64,000 nucleotides of DNA from Allobosea lathyri (GTDB lineage Bacteria > Pseudomonadota > Alphaproteobacteria > Rhizobiales > Beijerinckiaceae), in assembly GCF_900108245.1 (NCBI RefSeq), contig NZ_FNUY01000009.1:62001-126000 (forward strand), read 5' to 3'. The position numbers and the translations under genes were made by a program. The notes beneath the pieces are model-generated. The model did no database searches. It was not told the origin of the DNA and was given only the letters and a program-made list of their open reading frames with translations. Positions within the stretch are counted from its first letter, which is position 1; the number at the start of each line of letters is the position of its first letter. Positions 17,778 to 26,985 of the stretch are shown piece after piece.

Positions 17778-18013
17778 ATGGACCTTATCGTTTGGCAAAA
17801 CGGCAAGTCGCGATGGTCGATCGAGGATCTGCTCAGCCGCTCAGCGGGCTATGTCGAACTGAGCCTCAACGGCGCATATCGTGTTGTCATCGGAGGGAAA
17901 GGGCTGCGATTTTGGCACACCTGACGCCCGGCCCTTACCGGTCACTGGACGCCGCGCTTTCGGAAATTGAACATCATACCCACGGCTCGTGGATGCTGAG
18001 GTATGACGTGTAG
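17778..18013 (+). pseudogene. Small hypothetical gene with a probable frameshift
   Basis: An ATG at 17778 gives 48 residues (start MDLIVWQNGKSRWSIEDL) ending at a TGA at 17922. In the next frame the sequence continues without a gap as PYRSLDAALSEIEHHTHGSW. The latter resembles the ends of small alphaproteobacterial proteins of the type in which a SLDAA-x-x-x-IE-x-HT motif closes the chain. One indel near 17920 would restore a protein of about 78 residues. No function is known. It lies back to back with the amidase fragment. Confidence 0.35.
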
Positions 18014-18104
18014 CCGTCCGCTGCGCGCGTGCCGTTGGATAGCTTTGGCTTTGGCGACGATCAATTTTTGTTCGCTATTTTGAGCATGGGGGCCTCCTTG
18101 CGGC

Positions 18105-18467
18105 TCAATCATGCCCGCTCGGTTCGGTACGGCCTTTTGCCTGCTCCAGCGCGCGAGCCGGGCATCGACCTTCGCCGTATGGTAGACGTGGAGCGCCCAG
18201 CCGGCCTCCCCGATGTAGGCAGGCATTGATCGAATGAGCGCCGGAACGCCGCCATAGCCTCTTCGAGAATGTCGGCTTCACCCGATACCCGAATGAAGTC
18301 TCGGTCAGTACCCTGAGTTCGCCTTCGCCGATGACGATCGGTGGCTCGTCATCGGCGGCGAGCAGGGTCATCTCCGGACAATGGATCACCGTACCTACTT
18401 CAGAGAGATGCTTAAGGCGGTTAACGATCGTCATCTCCGCAAACATTAAGGGCTCGCCGTCCTGCAC
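18105..18467 (-). pseudogene. Degenerate hypothetical gene fragment
   Basis: A minus-strand open frame whose first about 70 residues (from the internal MFAEMTIVNRLKHLSEVG, through PPIVIGEGELRVLTETSFGYRV) have normal amino-acid composition and look like real protein. The rest turns into Arg/Gly-rich text typical of a frame slip. No family is recognised. It may be a remnant left by the same mobile DNA that brought the amidase fragment. Apart from this, 18014-18690 holds nothing I can support. Confidence 0.3.
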
Positions 18468-18695
18468 GAAAGCGCAACAAGCAGCCGCAAGACGTCGACC
18501 GAGACGCCCAACGCCCTGGCATTTTGTGTTTAGAGGTGCGGTGCCTCATCCAGCGAAGGTTGCTTACGTTCCAATGGGATCGGAAGCGGATCGAGCACTC
18601 TTGCCCGTCGAGATAATGTCCGGTTCCGGGCGACCTCCCAATGTCCGCTTATGGCGCACCGCCGCCAAGCAGACCCTTCGATATGGAGCCGTCCT

Positions 18696-18720
18696 GGAAC
18701 TGATCCACGTTAGTGGCGTT
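18696..18720 (+). promoter_or_regulatory. EcfG-type general stress promoter (opg/cls operon)
   Basis: GGAAC at 18696-18700, 16-base spacer, CGTT at 18717-18720: a perfect match to the alphaproteobacterial sigma-EcfG consensus. The -10 element ends 53 bases before ATG 18773 on the same strand, the expected distance. Confidence 0.7.
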
Positions 18721-18772
18721 CTAAGGAAGCTCTCGATCGCAGATTGGCTGCCGTTTCGGGCTGGGGATAGCC

Positions 18773-20359
18773 ATGTCCGTACCGTCTCGTCGCACCATTC
18801 TCGCTCTGCTATCCACCGCCTGCGTGTTTGCGAACAGCGCAGCGCGGACTCAGGCTACCGCCAATTCCAGCAAAGGCTTCAGCTACGATGACGTGGTTGA
18901 GCGAGCGAAGGCATTGGCAAATCAGCCCTTCGATGCCGAAAGCTCCAAGATTCCGGCCGAGTTATCGAAGCTGACCTATGACAGCTATCGTGAAATCCGA
19001 TTTCGTCGGGACAAGGCCTTTTGGCGCGACGGCGGCTCAGACTATCGTCTTCTGCCATTCCATCTTGGCTTCCTTCATGACAAGCCGGTGCAGGTTCACA
19101 TAATCAACCATGGCAACGCGATCCCGATACCGTTTACGACGGGCCTTTTCGAGTACGGCAAGGTGCCCGTTCCGAAAGGACTCTCACCTGCACTTGGCTT
19201 TGCGGGGTTCGCTGTCACGACCAACCTCAACGACCCAAAGATTCAGGACGAGGTCATCTCGTTCCTGGGCGCGAGCTATTTCCGTCTCATCGGGCGCGGT
19301 CATCGCTATGGACTTTCGGCACGGTCACTTGCCTTGGACGTCGGTGGCAAGCAGCCGGAGGAGTTCCCATTCATGCGAGCGCTCTGGGTGGAGGAACCGT
19401 CGCGCGACGCGACGGACCTCGTCATCTACGCGCTCCTTGATTCCCCATCGGTCGCCGGTGCCTATCGCTATGTCGTTAGCCCAGGCCGCGAAACCTCCGT
19501 GGATGTCACTGCGACGATCATCCCTCGGAATGACATCGAGCGGCTAGGGATCGCACCATTGACGTCGATGTTTCAGGCCGGGGAAGGCGATCTGACCCAA
19601 CGTTCAGATTTTCGGCCAGAGATTCACGACTCCGACGGCTTGATGATGCAATCCGGGAGTGGTGAATGGATCTGGCGGCCCATTCGCAATCCGAAGGCGT
19701 TGCGCATTTCGAGTTTCGGCGACAAGAACCCGCGCGGCTTTGGTCTCATGCAACGCGACCGGGACTTCGGAAGCTATCAGGATCTTGAAGCACGTTATGA
19801 GGCGAGGCCAGGCTATTGGGTTACGCCTCAGGGCGACTGGGGGGATGGCCGGATCGATCTGATCGAAATTCCGACTACGAACGAGGCGTTTGACAATGTC
19901 GTCGCGTGCTGGACGCCGAATAAACCGCTGCCTTCCGGCCAACCTGCCGAGTTCCGATATCGCATAACCGCGGTATCGACGACATGGCATCTGCACTCGT
20001 ACGCGCAAGCGCAGCAGAGCTTCAACGGCTCGGATGTCGAGGATGGCGTGACCGATGGCAAGGGCACAAAACGTTTCATTGTCGATTTTGCCGGTGGCGA
20101 TCTGGCCTACTACCAAAGCGAACCCGATCGTGTGGAACTTGTCGCAACGACGACCAGCGGTTCGATCGTCTCTAAGATCCTAACATTCAACTCGCCGCTG
20201 AAAGGAGTGCGCGTAATTGTCGATGCGACGTTACCCGATGGTCAGTCGGCGGAGCTCAGAATCTTCCTTAAATCGCGAAAACGCACATTGAGTGAGACTT
20301 GGACCGCTACCTGGTCGGTTCCGGCCGACGAATTGCTCGCGCACCCGCCCAGGAAATGA
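18773..20359 (+). CDS. opgG: Periplasmic glucan biosynthesis protein (MdoG/OpgG/OpgD family)
   Basis: 528-residue exported protein for osmoregulated periplasmic glucan synthesis. The N-terminus (SRRTILALLSTACVFANSAA) has a twin-arginine-like signal, which favours the OpgD branch over OpgG. The mature part begins FSYDDVVERAKALANQPF, a standard OpgG opening, followed by the beta-sandwich with YREIRFRRDKAFWRDGG and, near residue 395, the TTNEAFDNVVACW region. Length matches the family. It is followed within 40 bases by a phospholipase D-type gene, so both envelope functions are probably co-expressed from the stress promoter at 18696. Confidence 0.9.
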   Translation: MSVPSRRTILALLSTACVFANSAARTQATANSSKGFSYDDVVERAKALANQPFDAESSKIPAELSKLTYDSYREIRFRRDKAFWRDGGSDYRLLPFHLGFLHDKPVQVHIINHGNAIPIPFTTGLFEYGKVPVPKGLSPALGFAGFAVTTNLNDPKIQDEVISFLGASYFRLIGRGHRYGLSARSLALDVGGKQPEEFPFMRALWVEEPSRDATDLVIYALLDSPSVAGAYRYVVSPGRETSVDVTATIIPRNDIERLGIAPLTSMFQAGEGDLTQRSDFRPEIHDSDGLMMQSGSGEWIWRPIRNPKALRISSFGDKNPRGFGLMQRDRDFGSYQDLEARYEARPGYWVTPQGDWGDGRIDLIEIPTTNEAFDNVVACWTPNKPLPSGQPAEFRYRITAVSTTWHLHSYAQAQQSFNGSDVEDGVTDGKGTKRFIVDFAGGDLAYYQSEPDRVELVATTTSGSIVSKILTFNSPLKGVRVIVDATLPDGQSAELRIFLKSRKRTLSETWTATWSVPADELLAHPPRK

Positions 20360-20399
20360 TCGCAATCGGCGCCCTCGCAACCTCTACGTTCGATTGCCA

Positions 20400-21680
20400 A
20401 TGAAGCTACGACAACACCCTTTCATCATCGCTCTATTCTCGGCTGCCGTGGGGGGCGTTGGTTGCCTCGTCGTCGGCAATTTGTTGCCCGAGCCGCACCA
20501 ATTGCGGCAACCACTTCCGCATCATCTTGCATCGTCGGATCGACAGCTCAAGGCGTCCATGGGCGCCCTCTTCGGGTCGAACTACGTGCCCGGAAACAAG
20601 GTCGAAACCCTCGTCAACGGCGTCCAGATCTTTCCCGCGATGCTGCGCGGAATACGCGAAGCGCGGCAGACGATCAGTTTCGAGACGTATATCTACTGGC
20701 GTGGCGCCATCGCCAACGAATTCGCCGATGCGCTCTCGGCAAAAGCCCGTGAGGGGCTGACCGTAAAGGTCCTGCTCGACTGGGTCGGAAGCATTCCGAT
20801 GGACGAAGGGCTCATCAAGCGAATGCAGGACGCCGGCGTAGAGGTGGTCCGGTTCCGCCCGATCACTTGGTACACAATCGATCGGCTGAATAATCGCACA
20901 CACAGGAAATTGCTGGTTGTCGACGGGCGCGTTGGGTTTACCGGTGGTGTGGGCATCGCTGACGAATGGAACGGTGATGCGCGCGCGCCGAGCGAATGGC
21001 GCGACAATCATTATCGCTTGGAAGGGCCTGCAGCGGCAGAGCTCCAATCGGCATTTGCCGAGCATTGGATCGAAGCGACCGGCGATTTGCTGCTAGGCGA
21101 CCGCTTCTTTCCGGATATATCCCCCGCAGGCGATCAAGCTGCCCAGGTGGTGATCAGCTCGACGCATCAGCGCAATGTCATGCACCTGATGCTGATGACG
21201 GCGCTTGCCTCCGCTCAGAAGAATATCCGGATCGCCACCCCCTATTTCGTTCCCGACGACCTGATCAGACAACAGCTCCTTGAGGCCCGCAAGCGTGGTG
21301 TGGAGGTTCAGATCATCATTCCCGGGCCTCAGACCGATGCGCGCATCGTCAGGAAAGCATCCCGGCACCTTTGGGGCGATCTACTTCAAGCCGGCGTGAA
21401 GATCAGCGAGTATCAGCCCACGTTCTTCCATTGTAAGCTTGTGATTGTCGACGACATCTGGACGTCGGTCGGCTCGACGAACATCGATGACCGCGCTTTG
21501 AGGCTCAACGACGAAGCAAACGTCAATCTGTTCGATCAACGTTTTGCCAGCATTCAGATTGCCACGTTCGACAAGGATGCTGCAGCCTCCAAGCCGTACA
21601 CCTTTGCAGATTGGCAAAACCGCTCGGCGAACGAAAAATTCTCCGATTGGCTCTCAAGCCTTGCGCGGTCGCAAATCTGA
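20400..21680 (+). CDS. Phospholipase D-family cardiolipin synthase (ClsB-like)
   Basis: 426-residue membrane-anchored phosphatidyltransferase. One N-terminal hydrophobic segment (residues 8-30) is followed by two HKD motifs: THRKLLVVDGRVGFTGG near residue 165 and FHCKLVIVDDIWTSVGSTN near 345, each with the His, Lys and Asp needed for catalysis. It should join two phosphatidylglycerol molecules, or a related pair, into cardiolipin. ATG 20400 lies 41 bases after the opg stop. With the glucan gene it makes a small envelope-stress operon under the 18696 promoter. Confidence 0.9.
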   Translation: MKLRQHPFIIALFSAAVGGVGCLVVGNLLPEPHQLRQPLPHHLASSDRQLKASMGALFGSNYVPGNKVETLVNGVQIFPAMLRGIREARQTISFETYIYWRGAIANEFADALSAKAREGLTVKVLLDWVGSIPMDEGLIKRMQDAGVEVVRFRPITWYTIDRLNNRTHRKLLVVDGRVGFTGGVGIADEWNGDARAPSEWRDNHYRLEGPAAAELQSAFAEHWIEATGDLLLGDRFFPDISPAGDQAAQVVISSTHQRNVMHLMLMTALASAQKNIRIATPYFVPDDLIRQQLLEARKRGVEVQIIIPGPQTDARIVRKASRHLWGDLLQAGVKISEYQPTFFHCKLVIVDDIWTSVGSTNIDDRALRLNDEANVNLFDQRFASIQIATFDKDAAASKPYTFADWQNRSANEKFSDWLSSLARSQI

Positions 21681-21682
21681 CG

Positions 21683-21857
21683 GCAGATGCCTGCAAGGAA
21701 GTTTCGAGCGAGCTTGTCGTAACGTGTTGCGATCGCTCGGAAGTCTTTGAGGCGGCAGAAGGCGCGCGCGACGGCGTTGCGGCCCTTATAGGCCACGGAA
21801 TCGAAGGGGAATCGTCTCACGCGGTTGATCTTGTTGGAGATCACCGCGAGCGTGCCC
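21683..21857 (-). pseudogene. IS5-family transposase 3' remnant
   Basis: About 58 residues of a DDE transposase C-terminus: FPFDSVAYKGRNAV, then the diagnostic FCRLKDFRAIATRYDKLARN that surrounds the final catalytic Glu position (ERxFCRLKDF in active copies; Ala replaces Glu here). The rest of the element is gone and no terminal repeats are seen. From 21857 to 22128 I find only weakly related or unreadable sequence. Confidence 0.7.
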
Positions 21858-22128
21858 CGGCCGACGAGAGCGTGCCGCCAGCGGTCGCCGTCCCCGGCTC
21901 GTCTCGGCAGCGCTTGCTCTCGCGGCGACACGGATGGGTGGAGCCGGTAAATGGATGGGCATTTGGGGGCTGATGGCCGCGATTTTCGGGCGCAGGGATC
22001 GCGGCGCCTGAAGGTGCGCTCCTTCGGGCATCGTTTCCCACCTCCGACATGAACGGCTTCGGCGGCCGACAGATTGCGTCGCCGTATCCTCACGGAAGCG
22101 TTTGATCGCTTCGCCCGTCGACTGGGCG

Positions 22129-23235
22129 TCAACGCAGGAAGAATGTGATCATCTCGCGCGACGCGTCCGGGCCGGCTGGATCGGCGAACGTGCCGCTGCG
22201 ATGGCCGCCCGACCAGGCATGGCCGGCGCCATTGATCAGCAGATATTCCGCCAGTGCTTCGCCGGCGGGGCCGATCAGCACCTGGCGCGTGGCGGTCCGG
22301 CTCCCAGATCGGACCTCGGACATCACGACCGAAGATCCCGGATTTTGTGAGCGCATGCGCTCGAACAACGCGTCGCCATTGGACCGACTGACGGTCGCGT
22401 CCGCCGTGCCATGGATGATGATCTTGCGCCTGCCTTGGACGCCGATGCAGGGCGCAGTTTTTCCATTGCCCTTCATCGCCGCGAATGCGGAGATGACGTC
22501 GTGGGCGGCCCGGTAGGGTAGACCGGAATGCAAACCGACGGCGGCGAAGACCGTAGGATGAGTTTCGGCCAGCACCTCCGCCATTGCGGCACCAGCCGAC
22601 AATCCCGCGGCGAAGACGCGCCCTGGGGTGATCTTGAATTCCCTGGCCAGTTCTTGCCCCAGCGCGGCCAGCATCGCCGGCTCGCCGGAGCCGGCCTGCT
22701 GATGACGGATGTCGAACCAGTTCCAACAGCCCTGAGCGTTTCCGGAGCGCGGCTGGTGGGGATAGGCGACGATGAGCCCGAATTCGTCGGCAAGACGGTT
22801 CATCTGGGTTCCCCGCGCGAAATCGTCGGGATCCTGGGTGCAGCCGTGAAGCATCACGACCAGTGCCAGTTCGCGATCCAGATTGGCGGGCACATAAAGC
22901 TTGTAGTTCAGCAGCCCAGCCGCCGATCGATGGCTTCGTGAGACGAAGCGGTCGTCGCCCTCATCTGCTGCCGGGGTTGCCTCGTCGGACGCGGGCGGGA
23001 ACCGTCGGTATGTTGCGCGCTGTGCCCCCAAGGTCTTCAGGATGTCGCCTAGCCTGCGTAGACGCGGAGCGCCGGCATCATCATCCGCTGCGACTTTCTT
23101 CGAGGTCGGCTGGACCCCGACGCCTCGTGTGCGTGCGGCCAGTGCCTGCCGAATGGCCGCGGTAGCGCCGGCGACGTCGGATGTCTTCAGACGCGCCATG
23201 GCATCAGCCATGGCGCCTTTAATGTGCCAATGCAT
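22129..23235 (-). CDS. PHB-depolymerase-family esterase (LpqC/PhaZ-like)
   Basis: 368-residue alpha/beta hydrolase of the extracellular PHB depolymerase type-1 family. The oxyanion strand VVMLHGCTQDPDDFA is near residue 130, the nucleophile elbow GLSAGAAMAEVLAE near 215, the acidic residue likely in the HGTADATVS loop near 275 and the final His in NGAGHAWSGG near 335. There is no obvious signal peptide; the first 100 residues are hydrophilic with a MADAMARLK opening common to this subgroup. It probably hydrolyses a short polyester or ester. The next upstream gene on the same strand encodes a CopG-type regulator 18 bases away. Confidence 0.88.
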   Translation of the reverse strand: MHWHIKGAMADAMARLKTSDVAGATAAIRQALAARTRGVGVQPTSKKVAADDDAGAPRLRRLGDILKTLGAQRATYRRFPPASDEATPAADEGDDRFVSRSHRSAAGLLNYKLYVPANLDRELALVVMLHGCTQDPDDFARGTQMNRLADEFGLIVAYPHQPRSGNAQGCWNWFDIRHQQAGSGEPAMLAALGQELAREFKITPGRVFAAGLSAGAAMAEVLAETHPTVFAAVGLHSGLPYRAAHDVISAFAAMKGNGKTAPCIGVQGRRKIIIHGTADATVSRSNGDALFERMRSQNPGSSVVMSEVRSGSRTATRQVLIGPAGEALAEYLLINGAGHAWSGGHRSGTFADPAGPDASREMITFFLR

Positions 23236-23252
23236 GGTGACGTCCTTTTTTG

Positions 23253-23645
23253 TTACGACAGGCGGTCCGCTAAGGCGGCCTTGACCTCTCCGGATGCATG
23301 CAACGCACCCAGGACGGTGATCGACGCGATGGTGCTTCTGGCGAGCGCAGCCGGGACGTCATCGGCGATGACGGCGAGCCCGAGCACGCGAATCTCAAGC
23401 TGCTCCTTGGCCTTGGCCACAGCTTCGAGATCGGCGCGCGTGTAGGTTCTGAGGCCCAGTTCCAATGAAAGGCGTGTCGTTGCCTGGGTTGCGACCTCGG
23501 CGTGGGTCGTGAGCTGATTGCGAATGGCGGTCCGAATGAAGTCGGAGCGGTTCGAGTAGAAGCCGTCCCGGACAAGCAGATCGATCCGGCCGAGGTCCAC
23601 GAAGCCAAGGTTGACCGTCAGCTTCTCACTATCAGGTGTTTTCAT
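23253..23645 (-). CDS. CopG-family ribbon-helix-helix regulator
   Basis: 130-residue protein. Residues 5-45 form a ribbon-helix-helix domain: LTVNLGFVDLGRIDLLVRDGFY followed by NRSDFIRTAIRNQL. The remainder, with SLELGLRTYTRADLEAVAKAKEQL and an Ala-rich tail, is a helical extension typical of longer CopG homologues found beside PHB depolymerase-like genes. ATG 23645 matches the family start; an upstream ATG at 23669 would sit inside the operator palindrome. It likely represses itself and the esterase gene through the site at 23661-23687. Confidence 0.8.
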   Translation of the reverse strand: MKTPDSEKLTVNLGFVDLGRIDLLVRDGFYSNRSDFIRTAIRNQLTTHAEVATQATTRLSLELGLRTYTRADLEAVAKAKEQLEIRVLGLAVIADDVPAALARSTIASITVLGALHASGEVKAALADRLS

Positions 23646-23660
23646 TCGGGGTATCCAGAA

Positions 23661-23687
23661 GCCATCCATATGGATGGCATATGGATG
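23661..23687 (-). promoter_or_regulatory. Palindromic operator overlapping promoter of CopG/esterase operon
   Basis: A perfect 18-base palindrome (23661-23678, GCCATCCAT/ATGGATGGC) is followed by another ATGGATG half-site at 23681-23687, giving three ATGGATG-type half-sites at short spacing. On the minus strand it lies 17 bases downstream of a good -35 (TTGACG near 23697-23702) and covers the -10/start region. Multiple short half-sites are how RHH regulators bind, so autoregulation by the adjacent CopG protein is likely. Confidence 0.65.
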
Positions 23688-24017
23688 TTTTTACCCGGGC
23701 GTCAAGGGCGGCAAGTCAATTGACGCTCCCGACTCATCCGCTCGATCGACGAGCGCGACTGCCAAAAGGTTGGTGAGAGATCAGAGGCAGTGCCCTCCGA
23801 CGAAGGGGCGGGAATGCCCAAACTCTCGACCTTGCAGGAGGAACATCGACGCTGGGCGGGTTCGATTGAAGTTTTCCGGGACGGGCGAGGATGAGGATCA
23901 TGCACATTCGGTGCGGCTATCGGATCGAAGTCGTAAACGTCCGTCGACGGCACATGAAAGGGCATAACGAAGCAAAAAACATTCACGACTCTGAACTCGA
24001 ATCCGCGCTCTCGTGCC

Positions 24018-24043
24018 GGAACTTTGAGCCGTTCAATTTCGTT
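24018..24043 (+). promoter_or_regulatory. EcfG-type general stress promoter (catalase)
   Basis: GGAAC at 24018-24022, 17-base spacer, CGTT at 24040-24043, ending 40 bases before the catalase ATG at 24083. Perfect match to the sigma-EcfG consensus. Confidence 0.7.
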
Positions 24044-24082
24044 CGCCTAAAAGCCTCAGCACCTGAACGAAGGACAAGACTC

Positions 24083-26176
24083 ATGGCCCGTTCCCCGCGC
24101 GACACCACTCCTACGAGAGCCAGCTCCGGCAATGGCGGCGAGCTGCACCAGACGGCATCGGCGCCGGAGGCCCGCATCACGACCAATCACGGCGTCCCTG
24201 TTAGCGACAACCAGAACTCTCTGAAGGCCGGCGGCCGCGGGCCGACACTGCTCGAGGACTTCGTGCTGCGCGAGAAGATCCAGCATTTCGACCATGAGCG
24301 CATCCCCGAGCGCATCGTCCATGCGCGCGGCTCGGCGGCCCACGGGTTTTTCGAGTTGGCGGAGTCGCTCGGCGAGTTCACCCGCGCCAAGGTGTTGACC
24401 GAGGTCGGCGTCAAGACCGAGGTCTTTACCCGGTTCTCGACCGTCGCCGGCGGGGCGGGCTCGGTCGACACGCCGCGAGACGTGCGGGGATTCGCGGTCA
24501 AGTTCTACACCAGGGAAGGCAACTGGGATCTCGTCGGCAACAACATCCCGGTCTTCTTCATCCAGGACGCGATCAAGTTTCCCGACCTGATCCATGCCGT
24601 GAAGATGGAAGCCGATCGCGGCTATCCGCAGGCCGCCAGCGCCCACGACACTTTCTGGGATTTCGTCGGCCTGATGCCTGAATCGACCCATATGATCATG
24701 TGGGCGATGTCCGACCGCACCATCCCGCGCTCGCTGCGGATGATCGAGGGTTTTGGCGTCAACACCTTCCGTCTGCTCAACGACAAGGACGAGCCGATCT
24801 TCGTCAAGTTCCATTGGCGTCCCAAGCTCGGCACGCAATCGACCTGTTGGGACGAGGCGGTGAAGATCGCCGGCGCCGACCCGGACTATCATCGCCGCGA
24901 TCTTCACGAGGCGATCGCCAAGGGCGATTTTCCGGAATGGCAATTCGGCGTGCAGCTGCTGAGCCAGGCCGAGGCGGACGCGCTGCCCTTCGACATCCTC
25001 GACGCGACCAAGGTGATCCCCGAGGAGCTTGTGCCGATCCGCGTCATCGGGCGGATGGTGCTGAACCGCAACCCGGACAACTTCTTCGCCGAGACCGAAC
25101 AGGCCGCCTTCCTGCCGACCAACATGCCGCCGGGCATCGATGTCTCGGAAGACCCCCTGTTGCAAGGGCGCCTGTTCTCCTATCAGGACACGCAGCTCTC
25201 GCGCCTTGGAACCGTGAACTTTCATCAGATTCCGATCAACAGGGCCAAGGGCTGCCCCTTTCAGAACCTGCAGCGCGACGGCCACATGCAGACGCAGGTT
25301 TTTAAAGGCCGGGCCAATTACGAGCCAAACTCTCTTTCGGAAGCCGGCGAGGTCGGCGGCCCGCGCGAGGACCCCGTCGGCGGCTTTCGCACGGCAGCGA
25401 TTTCGGTCGCGGACCACAAGGTTCGCCTGCGTGCGGACAGCTTCGCGGACCATTACAGCCACGCACGCCTGTTCTTCCGCTCGCAGAGCGAGATCGAACA
25501 GGCGCATTTGGCGAGCGCACTGGTCTTTGAGCTTTCCAAGGTCACGCTGGAGCATGTCCGTAACCGCGTGATGGCCAACCTCGTGAATGTCGACGAAACT
25601 CTGGCACAGCGCGTGGCCGCCGGCCTTGGCATGGCATTGCCGAAAGCCTCCAAGCCGGCGGTGGCGCCAGCCGACATGGAGCCGTCGCCTGCGCTCCGGA
25701 TCGTCGGCAAATATCCCGAGACGCTGAAGGGTCGATCGGTCGGCATCCTCGTCTCGGACGGTGCGGACGGAGCCATGGTCGCAGCCGTCAGAGCGGCGGT
25801 CGAAGGGGAGGGCGGAACGGTCAAGATCGTCGCGCCCAAGATCGGTGGTGTGACGCTCAAGGACGGCAATATGCTGAAAGCCGACGGGCAGCTTGCGGGC
25901 TCGCCCTCCGTGATCTTCGACGCGGTCGCGATCATCCTCTCTGAAGCCGGCTGCCAGATGCTGATGAAGGAAGGTGCAGCAATCGATTTCGCCAAGGATG
26001 CCTTCGGTCACCTCAAGGCGATCGGCCACAGCGCTGAAGCCAAGCCATTGCTCGACAAGGCCGGCGTCCAGGCCGATGACGGCATCGTCGTGCTCGGCAA
26101 GTCGGTCGAGGCGTTCCTGGCTCCTGCCCGCACGCGGCAGTGGGTTCGCGAGCCCAACGTCCGCATGCTGGCCTGA
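24083..26176 (+). CDS. katE: Large-subunit monofunctional catalase (HPII/KatE type)
   Basis: 697-residue clade-2 catalase that dismutates hydrogen peroxide. The distal catalytic His is in RIVHARG near residue 80, the catalytic Asn in LVGNNIPVFF near 153, and the heme-ligand Tyr in LFSYQDTQLSRLG near 366. Residues from about 555 form the C-terminal flavodoxin/PfpI-like domain found only in large catalases (GRSVGILVSDGADGAMV opening). I chose ATG 24083, which begins the Ser/Thr-rich HPII-type N-terminal arm; the open frame further upstream runs across the stress promoter at 24018. Expression is probably under the general stress response. Confidence 0.95.
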   Translation: MARSPRDTTPTRASSGNGGELHQTASAPEARITTNHGVPVSDNQNSLKAGGRGPTLLEDFVLREKIQHFDHERIPERIVHARGSAAHGFFELAESLGEFTRAKVLTEVGVKTEVFTRFSTVAGGAGSVDTPRDVRGFAVKFYTREGNWDLVGNNIPVFFIQDAIKFPDLIHAVKMEADRGYPQAASAHDTFWDFVGLMPESTHMIMWAMSDRTIPRSLRMIEGFGVNTFRLLNDKDEPIFVKFHWRPKLGTQSTCWDEAVKIAGADPDYHRRDLHEAIAKGDFPEWQFGVQLLSQAEADALPFDILDATKVIPEELVPIRVIGRMVLNRNPDNFFAETEQAAFLPTNMPPGIDVSEDPLLQGRLFSYQDTQLSRLGTVNFHQIPINRAKGCPFQNLQRDGHMQTQVFKGRANYEPNSLSEAGEVGGPREDPVGGFRTAAISVADHKVRLRADSFADHYSHARLFFRSQSEIEQAHLASALVFELSKVTLEHVRNRVMANLVNVDETLAQRVAAGLGMALPKASKPAVAPADMEPSPALRIVGKYPETLKGRSVGILVSDGADGAMVAAVRAAVEGEGGTVKIVAPKIGGVTLKDGNMLKADGQLAGSPSVIFDAVAIILSEAGCQMLMKEGAAIDFAKDAFGHLKAIGHSAEAKPLLDKAGVQADDGIVVLGKSVEAFLAPARTRQWVREPNVRMLA

Positions 26177-26388
26177 CCATGCCGCTGCGCGAGGCAGAAC
26201 GCGGCGTCGCAGGTACGTTTTGTCGGCCGCAAACCTTTGTGCCGACGCAGGTGCCTGCAACCGCTGGCGATCCCAGCAATGTAAGGCGCCGATCCCGACG
26301 ATATGGGCTTCTATTTGGCTCGCCATTTTTGGGCTCCGGGAAAGTCCAGCATCGGTGGACCGCGTTCCAGCCTGAATTCTAAGGAGGC

Positions 26389-26630
26389 ATGCTCTCGCTC
26401 TACCGCCGACTGCGCTTTGCGTCGGCGGCTTCCAACTGTTCTCGGCGGAGACCGATGTCCTGATCTTTCGGCGCCACCATCTACGTCGAAGCTTGGCCAT
26501 CGCGCTCAATTTCGATGGTGATGAGGAACTGCCGCCCGAGCTCGCGGGAGCACCGCGGTTGCTCACCAGTGCAGGCGACGAGGGCGAGCACCCTCGTGAC
26601 TCTGGCGCCTGCGTGGCAATGAGGGCATGA
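26389..26630 (+). pseudogene. GH13 alpha-glucosidase C-terminal remnant
   Basis: The text starts MLSLYRRLR, the conserved helix near the end of alpha-glucosidase/trehalose-synthase-like GH13 enzymes, then after a frame slip continues VGGFQLFSAETDVLIFRRH and LAIALNFDGDEELPPEL, the closing beta-sandwich domain, ending at a stop at 26628. Only about 80 residues remain and one frame slip is required. It points to a lost alpha-glucan or trehalose gene cluster; treY at 52444 and the malQ remnant at 51900 belong to the same pathway. Confidence 0.55.
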
Positions 26631-26649
26631 TCGTCGCCTGGCCGGAAAC

Positions 26650-26706
26650 TGCGGCAAACTTCGGGTGTCCCTACACCAGTTGTAGGGAAAGGCGAAGTTT
26701 GCCGCA
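26650..26706. repeat. Large imperfect hairpin (two-tier inverted repeat)
   Basis: Perfect 14-base arms (26650-26663 and 26693-26706, TGCGGCAAACTTCG and its complement) enclose a second perfect 7-base stem (CCCTACA/TGTAGGG, 26669-26687) with a 5-base loop. There is no T-tail on either strand, so it is unlikely to be an intrinsic terminator. It lies between the GH13 and PfpI remnants. Confidence 0.65.
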
Positions 26707-26985
26707 TTGGCTATCAAGCCGCGCCATAACCCATTGAAATACTTCGATAGGGCCTTCGGAGTGTTTAAGCTAAAAGTGCCGCAGTTAAGGCGAAGTGCTT
26801 CCGCAACCTGGCCATTGCGTCCCAATCGAGCGGACCGCGCGGACTGAACTTCGGCCCGCTTCCGGCAAGATCAGCTTCCGAAATTGCGGACGTCCCGAGT
26901 GTCCGCTTCCGGGCAGTGTAGTCACTTGCTTATCGCTGGGCGAGAACAGGCCAGCGCTTCACTCCGCCAGCCAGAGCAGTGATCC

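Noticed and set aside
24056..26707. 883-codon open frame on the minus strand
   Set aside because: It is the antisense of the catalase gene; Arg/His/Asp-rich composition and no domain. High GC content leaves such frames open.
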